Assembly (NCBI GenBank): GCA_947561395.2
Contig: OX387182.1
Location: 42,153,949-42,217,948, forward strand
DNA length: 64,000 nt
Source: Buxus sempervirens
Taxonomy: Eukaryota > Streptophyta > Magnoliopsida > Buxales > Buxaceae
Direction of reading: 5' to 3'
Of this stretch, positions 24,960-35,613 are shown one piece after another. The notes under the pieces were generated by a model. That model searched no databases and was not told the origin of the DNA. It was given only the letters and a program-made list of their open reading frames with translations. A program made the translations under genes and the position numbers. Position 1 is the first letter of the stretch; every line of letters starts with the position of its first letter.

Positions 24960-25023
24960 GTATCCGGTAAGTGTATCCGGATAATAAAGGGTCTGCGGGT
25001 ATCCGGTCTGAGTATCCGGATCC
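24960..25023 (+). promoter_or_regulatory. Palindrome pair upstream of the antisense PMD gene
   Basis: Two 25 bp units at 24960 and 24999 (39 bp period) share the GTATCCGG..CCGGAT arms of the LTR array. The plus-strand leader of the PMD gene follows directly. No clear TATA box lies between, so the exact start site is unknown. Confidence 0.85.
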
Positions 25024-26196
25024 CGCAGGTTTACTTAAGTCGCGCGCGACCGCGACTTTTCATTTCTTTTCTTCATTCTCCGACAACTCCGACCGGCCAC
25101 AGACCTTCGTCCCCGACTGTCACGATTCGCCCTGCTTCTCCGGCGATCTCCAGCAACTCCGGCGACTCCTATTGCTGCCGGCGACGACCTGCAACTCCGG
25201 CGACTTCAGTGATCGGCCATTGATAGCTGCAGTCGAGCCCTAGCTCGATTTCTTCCCATTTTCGGGGGTTTTCTCAACTCAATATCATTGTCTTTGCTCC
25301 GGTGATCTTCTTTGAACTCCGGGAATCCAATTTCACTTTCTCTATTGCCCATCAAACAGTAAGTGCAACTGGGCACCTTTATGTATTTTCTTGTTCATGC
25401 CGAATTGCAACTTATTCTATGAATTTTCTGTTAATTTCATTTGATCACTTACTTCCCTTAGGCAAGAAGGATTCAGACTTTTCATTTGCTATTGAATTCT
25501 TGGATGAACCATTTTCGGCCTAGTTCTTTGCTGCTGAAACTTTTCAGACTTGATGCCTTGTGCTTTGCTATGATCATGATTTCTTTCTTCTTTTGTGGTA
25601 TCCTTGAATTAATGCTATCTCAGAATTTTGGACTATCTGCTGCTGATATGAACTGATGCTTTCCTGTTGCTTGCATGCCAATTTTGTATGTTAGAACAAA
25701 CTTTGCTTTCCTAATCCGGTGTTGCCACAATTCTTTAGAACTGTCTTGTTGGTGATATTTTTCACTGTTCCTGTACCAATCCCCAATCGGATGGTTCACA
25801 GTATGCTTTTCCAGACTTGATGCCACATCTGTTCTTCTGGTCTTGCTCCTTCTTGATGCATGTACTGACTGCCAATGGATTACAAGCTTTCGCTCACTTT
25901 TTACTTTACTATGAATTAACTGTCCAATCTGGATTTCTGCAATTCTGCTTGCTTTTGATGCCTTGACCTTCCCGCTCCTCATATCCTGGAACCATAACAT
26001 ACAGGAAATGTTAAGTATTGTAGGAATCTTTTAGGGTTAGGGAGAAATGTTTTAAAAAAAAAACAGAAATATCCCACACTTCCCAACACTTTGCAGATGA
26101 TAATTTTGGAAAATAACCATGTAAGATACAAACTGAAACTTAGACCAAAAATAGGGTAAAATTTCTGATAAACTCATAAAACACTTCCCTGTGTAG
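25024..26196 (+). other. 5' leader and leader intron of the PMD gene
   Basis: GC-rich pyrimidine-rich leader (25030-25358) ends in ACA|GTAAGTGC, a strong donor at 25359. The only fitting acceptor is CTGTGTAG at 26189-26196, flush with the ATG. This implies a leader intron of about 838 bp. Open frames in this stretch (25302-25523 and others) have no support. Confidence 0.55.
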
Positions 26197-28871
26197 ATGG
26201 CTAGGAGTCGTTCTCGAGTTAGAGAGGAGGCTGACCCAGCTGATCAGCCCTCCTCTTCGCGGGCTCGTATGGAGGCGAGTTCCAGCGCCACTCTGTCGGA
26301 GCCGCTAGATGTCTCCAGAGAGAGCTCTGCTGAGGTAGGCTTTCAAAAATTTTTCCTTTCTTTTCTTTCTTCTATTCTCCTTTCCCACACAATCTTCACA
26401 CTCCCCTTGGATTTTAGCCCGTGGTTGCACCGGCTCGAGGTCGAGGCAGAGGCAGAGGCAGAGTTCAGGCTCAGGCCCCTGAGGGCGAGAGAGGCCGTGG
26501 TAGAGGCCGAGGCAGAGCCAGAGATATGGCTTCGGAGGGGGTTGCTGTAGCTCTGGCAGGGGTCTCTGAGGAGTTGAGGGCTTCTGTGCATGATACAGAG
26601 CTCCTCCATAGCTTGGATAGCCACCCCTCTATGTGCATCAGGGCCGATGTGCCGCTTCCCTACTACTCTTCCCACTTGCGCGGCAGCTGGGGGAGATTCA
26701 GCGAGTTGGCACGGTCACTTTCTCCGGCACTCAGGCGGGAGTTTGGGAGGTGCCACCTGGATCACTTCCTCAGCATTCCATCGTTCAGAGCCGACCGTCC
26801 GCTTATTTTTGCCATGATGGAGCGATACTTTCCAGAGACTCAGTCGTTCCACCTGCCGGACGTGGAGCTGGGGATCCGCCCCTCCGATTTTGTGATGATT
26901 ACGGGCATTCCTCTGACGGGGCGGACCATTGTCTTGGAGCGGCCTTCTGCGGAGGATATGGGACTTCTTTTGGGATATCAGGCCCTACCTCCTACTGCTT
27001 GGGATGGGCGGAGTGGCCGGCTCTCCATTAGTTGGCTGCGGGAGAGTCTGGCTCGTCATTTTGAGGGGAGACACAGGACTGTGGCTGTGGATGATGCTGC
27101 ATTTATTCCTATCTTCCGGCACGTATTCTTGCTGATGCTGGGGAGCTGCTTTTTCCCGGAGGATACTACCGGTGTCAGTCCGCTCTTTTTGGATGCTTTG
27201 AGAGACCTCCATCAGACCCGCCAGCTAGCATGGGGTCGGCTCATCTATGGGACCATCTTGGCCGGGCTGTGCCGAGCGGTTCGAGGCTTAGCATCTCCGA
27301 GAGGTGATGGAGTTAGCAGCCGATTCTTCTGGCAGATTCTACAGGTATTGCATTCATCTGTATGGCTTAATTCTTTAGGCTTTATCTTTTATTGACTGAT
27401 TTTTCCTTTGTTAGGTGTTCATGTACACCTATATGACTTTCTTCCGACCCTCCCCGGTACCTGAGGTCGCAGATTTTCCAGTGGCTTTGCGATGGTCGGC
27501 CCAGGTCCGGGATGCTGATAGGAGCCAGCCTCGCACTGCCCGGGTGCACTTAGACCGTGCCCGCCGATCTGATGTAAGCCTTATTCTTTTTCTTCTATTT
27601 TCTTTCCTGTATCTTGACTGTATCTGACCACTTTGCTTCTTTGCAGCTCATTCTATCCCGTCCAGATGACGTGGATGTCGGAGTTGCCCGTGAGATGGCA
27701 GTACAGGATGCTTTTGAGAGAGATCTCCGACGTCAGCCTTACCAGTGCTTCCTTGGGAGGCTTGGTAGGGTGATGTACTTGGGAGAGCGCCTGTACTACC
27801 AGCACACTGGCGCACTTCGCATCCCCGTCCCTCCTCCTGCTGTGGGTCCCGATACTCTCCTTCTTGGCTTCGATGTGGATCAGTTTGATCACTTCCTGGA
27901 TGCCGAGGGGCTTACAGCAGCCGGAGATTATGACGAGTGGTTCCAGAGGGTGTCTATTGGATGCTTGATGGATCGACCCACTCGTGCCGGGGTGACAGAG
28001 ATTGGCGGGATCCGTATCCGGATCCATGAGGACACGGTAAGCCTTGTATTCTTCCTGTTTTTATCCTATTTTCCTTTCTTATGCATTTCTGACCATGCTT
28101 CCTTTCTTGTTGGCAGGTACACGAGCTGAACTCCATTCGGGATCGGTTCGAGAGCCAGCGGGCTGCGATCGATGATATGATCGCGGAGCACGATGCGGTC
28201 GTGGCCCAGCGGGATGCCCGGATCAGGGAGTTGGAGGCCTTGGTTGCTGAGCTCCAGGCTAGACAGGTACCTGGCCTTCTCATATGTTCATTTCTTTCAT
28301 TATTTTCCTGTTTCTGCTATTCTGATAGGCTTGTTTGACTTGTGCAGGGCCCGGTCCATGATCAGGATGCCTTCTTTGAGCATGATTTCCTGATTCCTGA
28401 CCCATCTCCGGCTCGGGCTGCTGATCTCGAGGATGCCCCAGCGGCTGGCCTTGACGAGCCGGATCCTCCTGCTCCTTCTGCAGACATTCCTGGTATGATC
28501 TTCTCTTAATTCTCCTCTTTTATTCTTCCTTATATTTGAGTCTTCTGATTTTTTCCTTTTTTGTGGACTCAGCTACTTCTGATCCCGGCCCCTCTGCTGC
28601 TGATGCTGGGCCTTCTGGAGCTGCGGGAGCAGAGGATGCTTTGGATGAGGGCCCAGTTGGGCCGGTTGCTGCTGAGCCCGAGGCTTCTTCCCCAGATTCT
28701 ACTCCTGCTCCTCCCCCAGATCTCGAGGATTATTGCTTGGAGTATCATCTTCAGCAGGTGGTAGGTCGGCATCCTCGCCATGCAGCTGAGCGGATCCTTG
28801 CCTACTCTAGAGGTCGAGGACTTTGGGGGCGAGGCCGTAGAGGTGGACGCGGCCGAGGACGCGGGGGATGA
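26197..28871 (+). CDS. Antisense accessory gene 1: plant mobile domain protein, 7 coding exons
   Basis: Exons 26197-26334, 26418-27344, 27415-27573, 27647-28036, 28117-28266, 28348-28492 and 28573-28871 all have GT-AG borders and consistent phase. They give 735 residues with no stop before TGA 28869-28871. Residues 53-82 are Arg/Gly-rich. About 130-360 match the plant mobile domain (aminotransferase-like PMD family), with the signature ERYFPETQSFHLPD followed by DFVMITGIPLTG. Exon 5 (539-588) is a short coiled coil. The tail is Pro/Ala-rich and ends in a second RG-rich stretch. PMD proteins occur in plant transposons and in silencing factors such as MAIL1; the molecular function is not known. 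The gene lies opposite gag-pol between integrase and 3' LTR, preceded by two palindromes. The open frame and clean splice sites argue that it is functional. Confidence 0.85.
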
Positions 28872-29084
28872 TCCTGCATATGAGTAGATTAGGATTTTTT
28901 CATTTTTATATCATCATCCCTGTACAAAACTTCCAGATATATATGAAAAAAACTTTTTATTCATTCTATCATGTCTTGCACATCTTTTGTTCTCAATTTT
29001 ATGCAATTATGACATGTAAGCAGGTAAAACAGGTAAAAAAATTCGGATTTTTCATCCTTAGCTCTTTTTTTGCATTTTTTCTCG

Positions 29085-29225
29085 GTATCCGGTCTGACAT
29101 ACCGGATACATTGACTGGTCTTTGTATCCGGTATGTCATACCGGATATTCATGGAAGCCTCTGTATCCGGTATACTTATCCGGATATTACCAAAGCCTTT
29201 GTATCCGGTCTGAGTTACCGGATAC
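29085..29225 (+). promoter_or_regulatory. Palindrome array upstream of antisense gene 2
   Basis: Four 25 bp units at 29085, 29124, 29163 and 29201 (periods 39, 39, 38). The array ends 12 bases before a TATA box, between the two antisense genes. Confidence 0.9.
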
Positions 29226-29237
29226 GTTAAAAGATGC

Positions 29238-29244
29238 TATAAAT
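29238..29244 (+). promoter_or_regulatory. TATA box of antisense gene 2
   Basis: TATAAAT, just downstream of the palindrome array and 118 bases before the ATG at 29356. Confidence 0.65.
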
Positions 29245-29355
29245 GCAACCAGTCTCGGGATTTGAGCATTTTTTTACGAGTTTTTGAGTTTAGAAACCCC
29301 CTTTTTCGCCTTTTTCTTCCTCCTCTTGAGTTCTAGCTTGCTCCCGTCAAATCCA

Positions 29356-30130
29356 ATGGAATCCGGATCATCTTCTGCCCCGTTATTGTCTGTCCACACT
29401 GCCTCCCCTGCAAAACAGCCTTTTAGATCAAAACCCCCAAATCTCACTAGGTATAACCCTGTGGATTCCTTTTACACAAGGTGGGTTAACTCTATGACCC
29501 TAGATGAGGAGAGGAGATGGGGTACTACCAACCTAGGCCATACCCTGCTCATTCCCAAGGTTCCCTTCAAGTGGGAGATTATAGAGGCCATGATTGGTCA
29601 TTGGGTTCCTGATCTCAACTTGTTCCGTTTTGGGACCCATGAGATGACCCCAACCATTGAGGAGGTGGAAACCATCCTGGGCCTGAGGTTTGATGAGAAG
29701 GTGGTGAATCCACCTCTTAGGCCCAGTTACAAGAAGGAAGCTTCTACTTTTTTGGGCATAGGGAAGAAGGACTTGGGGGATTCTGACACCCTTTTGACCC
29801 TATCTAAGGCTTTTTTGACTGAGAAGCTTTTGAGGGGAGAAGATAAGGAGGCCCGATTCAATGCGTTGACCCTGCTAGTGGTCAACCAGTTGCTTTTCCC
29901 ACGGGAGGATGACGAGGTGGACTTGGCCTTGATTTCCGTAATATGCCAGGTTAGGGAGCAGGAGAGGTTGGCCCCTATGATTTTAGCTGGGATATATCAG
30001 GCCTTAACCGACTGCTACAATAGGAAGTCGAAACGCTTCCTAGCATGTGCCCAGATCCTGCAGGTAAAAAAGTTTTTTTTTTCTTTTTTTCTTGCTTTTT
30101 GGCTTTCTTTTTTTTTTTTTGCCTTTTTTG

Positions 30131-30174
<44 letters not shown>

Positions 30175-31088
30175 TGTGCTGACACCTCTCTCTTCCTTTG
30201 CAGCTTTGGCTACTTGATCATTTGAGCCAGATTGAAGAGATCAATCGGCACTTCTTCCCGAGTCTGAAGGTCCCTCTTTTGATGAGCAACAGGGGGTGCC
30301 CCGATATTCCAGGGGGCAAACAGGGCTGGTTCACTTTCTTGGGCTCGCTTCAGGATGACCAGGTGAGATGGCCTGGTACTTATCAGCCTAATGCGGAGAC
30401 AGTGATTAGCTTCCGAGACTGCAACTTTCTGATTCTGGCGGGCCTGAAGCATGCAGTGCTGTATCTTCCTCTGCGGGTCCTTCGTCAGTTCCGAGCGACC
30501 CAGGGGATTATCATCCCATGTGGATATGAGGGTCGTCTTGGGCCCCTTTCTATGAAGCTGAATGCCTGGTTGATGAAGGAGTGGTCCTATGTCCGCTTTA
30601 TGCATGGTCCAGTCTTCTCAGAAGCCCATGTGAAGGATTATCTCTTCTGGATCAAGGAGCAGATACAGACTCAGGCCCCAATACCCGAAGATCCTCCAGT
30701 AGTCTTGGCTCCCACCTATGAGGACATTCTAGAATCTGAGCGGGCTTCTCATAAGCGGCTTCAGCAGATATGGGTACGGGAGGCCCAGGAGCTCAGGATA
30801 CAGGGTGCTTATCTGGAGAGGCAGCTTGAGGAGCAGATCTCACGCCGTATTGCCGTGGAAGAGAAGCTGGATGAGCAGAGGCAGGCCCGTCGCTTTGAGG
30901 TCCGTATGATCCGGCAGAAGTACCAGGATACTTTGGCCAGCCTTAGGAGTATGCGGATCCGGCAGGCCCTTTCAGATGAGGTCATTTCCTTCCTGAGTGA
31001 TCCCGCTGCAGAGGGGGCTTCAGGAGTCATTGCAGCTCAGGCAGCTCGGATTCGGGTGCTTGAGGAGCGGCTAGGAGATAGGGATTAG
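29356..31088 (+). CDS. Antisense accessory gene 2: DUF7745-like protein, 2 exons
   Basis: Exon 1 is 29356-30063 and exon 2 is 30204-31088, GT-AG and in phase, giving 530 residues. The first ATG is taken; an upstream in-frame extension lacks ATG. Residues about 70-110 contain HWVPDLNLFRFGTHEMTPT followed by IEEVETILGL, which resembles the conserved core of DUF7745, a plant domain common in transposon-associated proteins. Residues about 405-500 form a long Arg/Glu-rich coiled coil. The 140 bp intron holds a run of about 40 T. It converges on the integrase end across about 940 bp. Function is unknown; oligomerisation through the coil is inferred. Confidence 0.8.
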
Positions 31089-32025
31089 CTTTATTTCCTG
31101 CACATTTTCATACCTTTGTACAAAATTGAACTCCAATAGTGGAAATACAAAGGTTTTAATTCAAAATAAAGTTTTTATATTATTGGCCTAAGAATGCTCA
31201 GATGCTTGTAAAAACAAAGGTTTTATGAAAAGTATTTGATTTCTCATCACTGGCCAAAGTATAATTTTTCCTTTTTATATTTTTTTTTTGTTTTTGAAAT
31301 TTGGTCCATGCACTTAATCCCCTATAATTAAAGGAATTAAAACCAGGTTAAATAATGAAAAGAGTAATCCAGAAAATATTGAGGGATCAGAACCGTCCAT
31401 CTTAGGATCTTTAGAGTCATCCCCAACTGCCAAAACTGCCCCATTCTGCTCATGCCAACTTTGCTTGAAGCTCAGATTCTCATGATCAACTCAATCTCTG
31501 ATTTTCTTTCATTTTTCTTATTTTTTTTCTTTTTGCCTTTTTGCCAATATTGCCCCTAGCGCCAGTTACGGTTTTCACTAGGGCCGGCTTCTGAATTCCG
31601 TCATCACCCATCTTACTCTGATATTTGAATGAACAAACTAAGATCACCGAGGGCTTAAAAATAGGACGAAATAAAGGCTAGGCTCAGTTTATGAAAGAAA
31701 GGGTATTAAAGGCCCAAAATTTTCAAGTGTGGAAATAGGTCAACTGGACTTACAGTCATGATGACTTTAACCATTTTTCCCAAATTGCATTTTTTGCATT
31801 TTTCTTTTTTCACACTTGGCTTTCATTTGCCATTTCCATTGCTTTTCCTCTCTTTTTCTTTTTCTTTCCTCACTTTTGCCCAAATTGATTTTGCCCCAAT
31901 TTGACTGTAAATCCGGTTTGGGTTTATCAAAGAAACGAACCGGCTCAACTTGGCTAGACTAGGGATTAAAATTTTTGAAGGAAATAAAGAAAAATGGCCT
32001 CGGATCATTTCCTAGGAATATTCAC
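31089..32025. other. Spacer between antisense gene 2 and integrase
   Basis: Probably overlapping 3' ends of the convergent transcripts. T-rich with GCCTTTTTGCC patches; AATAAAG at 31165 is a possible polyadenylation signal for gene 2. No coding sequence recognised. Confidence 0.4.
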
Positions 32026-33264
32026 TCAAGGAAAATACCTTTTTACCGCATCAGAGTTAATGGGCTCAGGAAAATCTGACCCATCCATTTCTGCTAAGAT
32101 GAGTGCACCCCCTGACAGGACTTTCTTGACGACATATGGGCCTTCCCAATTGGGCTTGAACTTACCACGAGGGTCTTCCAAAAATGGTAGAATTTTCTTT
32201 AGCACTAAGTTTCCTTCTTGGAAAGTTCTGGGCCTCACTTTCTTATTGTAAACCCGGGCCATTCTCTTCTGGTACAACTGTCCATGGCAAAGTGCTTTCA
32301 ACCGCTTTTCTTCTAACAGGTTAAGTTGATCATGTCTTGACTGTATCCATTCAGCTTCTTCTAGTTCTGCTTCCATGAGCACTCGGAGTGATGGGATCTC
32401 TACTTCCACAGGCAAGACTGCTTCCATCCCATAGACTAGGGAATACGGGGTTGCCCCAGTTGAAGTTCGGATCGAGGTTCTGTAGGCATGTAGAGCAAGT
32501 GGCAGCATTTCATGCCAATCTTTGTAACTTACTACCATCTTCTGAATGATTTTCTTTATATTCTTGTTGGCTGCTTCCACTGCCCCATTCATCTTTGGCC
32601 TATACGGAGCTGACTTATGGTGGGTGATCTGAAACTGCTCACACATTTTCTTCATGTCCTTGTTCTTAATATTTGAGGCATTGTCTGATACTATGGCACT
32701 TGGCAGTCCATAGCGACAAATGATGTTGTGCTTCAAAAACTTGATAACATGGTTGCTTGTGATATTAGCATATGATGCTGCTTCCACCCACTTAGTGAAA
32801 TAATCAATTGCCACCAAGATGAATCTGTGCCCGTTCGATGCCTTAGGGGAGATCATGCCGATGACATCTATGCCCCACATAGAGAAGGGCCAGGGTGATG
32901 TCATGTTGTGCAGCTCACCTGGGGGTGCATGCTTGTTATCTGCATATATCTGACATTGGTGGCACCTCTTGACATGTATACAGCAATCATGTTACATGGT
33001 TGTCCAGTAGTATCCCAGCCTCAGGATCTTCTTAGCCAGCATGTGGCCACTCATATGGGGCCCACAGACTCCTCCATGTACAGTCTCAATCAGCCTTTCC
33101 GATTCAGCCTTGGCAACACATCTTAGCAGAATGTCGTTATGTGACCTCTTGTACACATGTCCACCACTTAGCAGAAACTGACCAGCCAATCTCTGTATTG
33201 TTCTCTTCTCAGTAGCAGTGGCATTTTTTGGCAGACTCCGATTGTTCAAGAAGTTCTTGATATC
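32026..33264 (-). pseudogene. Integrase part of pol, with two in-frame stops
   Basis: This continues the pol frame after TAG (33265-33267) and is cut again by TAA (32992-32994). The HHCC zinc-finger region straddles the TAA. The catalytic core shows Asp in WGIDVIGMISPKAS, Asp in IVSDNASNIKN and Glu in MNGAVEAANKNIKK, so a DDE triad is readable. A C-terminal region with NWEGPYVVKKV follows and the frame ends at 32026. No frameshift is seen. The stops make a full-length integrase unlikely without readthrough, although the LTRs indicate recent insertion. Confidence 0.85.
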
Positions 33265-35613
33265 TTAGAACCATGGTGCTTCTTCTTCTGGTGCTCCCTC
33301 TAGAACGAGACAGTAAGCCGGTTCATCTCGGACCTCAATTTCCAGTGGTCTGATGTCTACTCCTTCTGATATGCTGACCATTGAAGCTAATGTTGCTAGA
33401 GCATCCGCAAACTGATTCTTGGCCCTTGGCATATAGTTGAAGGAAATTCGAGTAAAATTTGTGCTTATTTCTTCCAAATACTGGTGATAGGGGATCAATT
33501 TGTGATCCTTGGTTTTCCACTCACCAGTTGTTTGGAAGATGATAAGACTCGAATCCCCGTATACGTCAAGTTCCTCTACTCCATGATCCATGGCTGCTTG
33601 CAATCCAATTATGCATGCCTCGTATTCTGCTATGTTATTGGTGCACTGGAATCTCAGCTTTACTGCAATTGGGATATGTGAACCATCTGGTTTAACCAAG
33701 ACTGCCCCTATTCCGTTCCCATTCATATTGGCGGCCCCATCGAAGAACATCTGCCAAGAACTCTCACTGTCCTCCTCTTCAGTGTACAGGATTGCCTCAT
33801 CTGGGAAGTTGGTCTTCAAGGATTGATATTCTGGCAGAGGATGTGCAGCCAGGTGATCAGCTATGGCTTGACCCTTGATTGCTTTCTGGGTGATGTATGT
33901 GAGGTCAAACTCGGACAGTAGCAGTTGCCACTTTGCCGTCCTGCCAGTCAGTGCCGGTTTCTCAAATAAATACTTCAGCGGGTCCATCCGGGATATCAAT
34001 AGTGTGGAGTGACTAAGGAAATAATGCCTTAGCCTCTGAGTGGCCCACACTAGAGCACAACAAGTCTTCTCCAATGGTGAGTATTTGGCTTCATATTCTG
34101 TGAATTTTTTACTCAGATAGTAAATTGCCCTTTCTTTTCTACCAGTCTCATCATGTTGCCCCAAGACACATCCCATCGACGTTTCCAACACTGACAAGTA
34201 CAGGATCAGTGGTCTTCCTGGAGTTGGTGGCACTAGCACAGGTGGGTTCAGCAAATACCTCTTTATTGTGTCAAATGCCTGTTGGCAGTCCTCATTCCAG
34301 ACCGTCGGGTTATCCTTCCTTAAGAGTTTGAAAATTGGTTCACAGATAGCAGTGAGCTGTGCTATGAACCGGCTTATGTATTGAATCCTTCCAAGAAAAC
34401 CCCTGACCTCCTTCTCAGTTCTGGGTGCTGGCATCTCAATTATGGCCTTGGCTTTAGCCGGGTCAATTTCGATTCCTCTTCGGCTCACTATAAACCCCAG
34501 CAACTTTCCTGATGTAGCCCCAAAGACGCACTTAGCCGGGTTAAGCCGTAAACTGTACTTCCTGAGACGATCAAACACTTTCTTCAGATTGATCAAGTGG
34601 TCCTCCTCTTTGCAGGATTTGGCAATCATATCGTCTACGTAGACCTCCATCTCCTTATGGATCATGTCATGGAATAGTGCAGTCATGGCCCGCTGGTATG
34701 TTGCCCCAGCGTTTTTAAGCCCAAATGGCATGACTGTGTAGTGGAATGTGCCCCAAGGTGTGATAAATGCTGTTTTCTCTTGATCTTCCTTAGCCATCTT
34801 GATCTGATTATATCCGGAGAACCCATCCATGAAAGAAAACAGGCTATGTACCGCAGTATTATCGACCAGAATGTCGATGTGTGGAAGCGGAAAATCATCC
34901 TTTGGGCTTGCCCTGTTCAAGTCTCTATAGTCCACACACATTCGGACTTTCCCATCTTTCTTTGGTACTGGCACTATGTTTGCGAGCCACTCTGGGTACG
35001 TAGAGACTGCCAAAAATCCGGCTTGGAACTGTTTGACCACTTCATCCTTGACCTTCAGAGTCCATTCTGGCTTCAATCTTCTCAGCTTCTGCTTAATCGG
35101 CTTAACCCCTGGCAAAATTGGCAACTTGTGCACCACCATGTCAGTGTCCAACCCCGGCATGTCCCGATATGACCAAGCGAACACATCTTTGTAGTCTGCC
35201 AAGAACTGTGACATTTCATTTTTCTGCACATCAAACAAGCATGACCCGATTTTTACAATTTTTGGGTCCTCTTTGGTCCCAAGATTTATGGATATGGTCT
35301 CCTCAATATTAGGTTGGACCCCCTTTTCATGACGTTCTAATTGGTATTCAATTTCTTTTGGAACGTCTTCTTCTTCGACCTCGGTCTCTTCTTCGACCTC
35401 CATGAGATCAAAGTCGAGCTCAAGGTCGAAGTCATATTCAACCTGGTCCAATTCGGTCTGATTATATGGCTCATAAGTGGTTTGGACCCTTTTGAAAAAT
35501 TTAAATTTTCTAAAAAAAATAGAAAAATCTTTTTGGGTTTTTTGTGGGCCTTCTAAACATAATTCCCCTGAAGACGAAGGCCCATTAGAACCTTCAGGGA
35601 AATGGCAATCCAC
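33265..35613 (-). CDS. pol: reverse transcriptase and two RNase H domains
   Basis: About 782 codons, with no ATG; the frame opens by overlap with the end of gag-pro. Residues about 160-430 are a Ty3-type reverse transcriptase with VDYRDLN, MPFGLKNAGATYQ and the active site EVYVDDMIA (325-328). Residues about 465-590 are the connection or original RNase H, whose first catalytic Asp is absent (LYLSVLETSMG). Residues about 622-745 are a second, archaeal-type RNase H with FFDGAANMNG, NNIAEYEA, VYGDSS and FADALA. This pairing is diagnostic of the Tat lineage. It ends at TAG 33265-33267, just before integrase. Confidence 0.9.
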   Translation of the reverse strand: MDCHFPEGSNGPSSSGELCLEGPQKTQKDFSIFFRKFKFFKRVQTTYEPYNQTELDQVEYDFDLELDFDLMEVEEETEVEEEDVPKEIEYQLERHEKGVQPNIEETISINLGTKEDPKIVKIGSCLFDVQKNEMSQFLADYKDVFAWSYRDMPGLDTDMVVHKLPILPGVKPIKQKLRRLKPEWTLKVKDEVVKQFQAGFLAVSTYPEWLANIVPVPKKDGKVRMCVDYRDLNRASPKDDFPLPHIDILVDNTAVHSLFSFMDGFSGYNQIKMAKEDQEKTAFITPWGTFHYTVMPFGLKNAGATYQRAMTALFHDMIHKEMEVYVDDMIAKSCKEEDHLINLKKVFDRLRKYSLRLNPAKCVFGATSGKLLGFIVSRRGIEIDPAKAKAIIEMPAPRTEKEVRGFLGRIQYISRFIAQLTAICEPIFKLLRKDNPTVWNEDCQQAFDTIKRYLLNPPVLVPPTPGRPLILYLSVLETSMGCVLGQHDETGRKERAIYYLSKKFTEYEAKYSPLEKTCCALVWATQRLRHYFLSHSTLLISRMDPLKYLFEKPALTGRTAKWQLLLSEFDLTYITQKAIKGQAIADHLAAHPLPEYQSLKTNFPDEAILYTEEEDSESSWQMFFDGAANMNGNGIGAVLVKPDGSHIPIAVKLRFQCTNNIAEYEACIIGLQAAMDHGVEELDVYGDSSLIIFQTTGEWKTKDHKLIPYHQYLEEISTNFTRISFNYMPRAKNQFADALATLASMVSISEGVDIRPLEIEVRDEPAYCLVLEGAPEEEAPWF

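Noticed and set aside
30131-30170. Long T run as a sign of retroposed poly(A) insertion
   Set aside because: It lies inside an intron with intact GT-AG borders and lacks target duplications. It is more likely a simple tract, possibly of uncertain length in the assembly.
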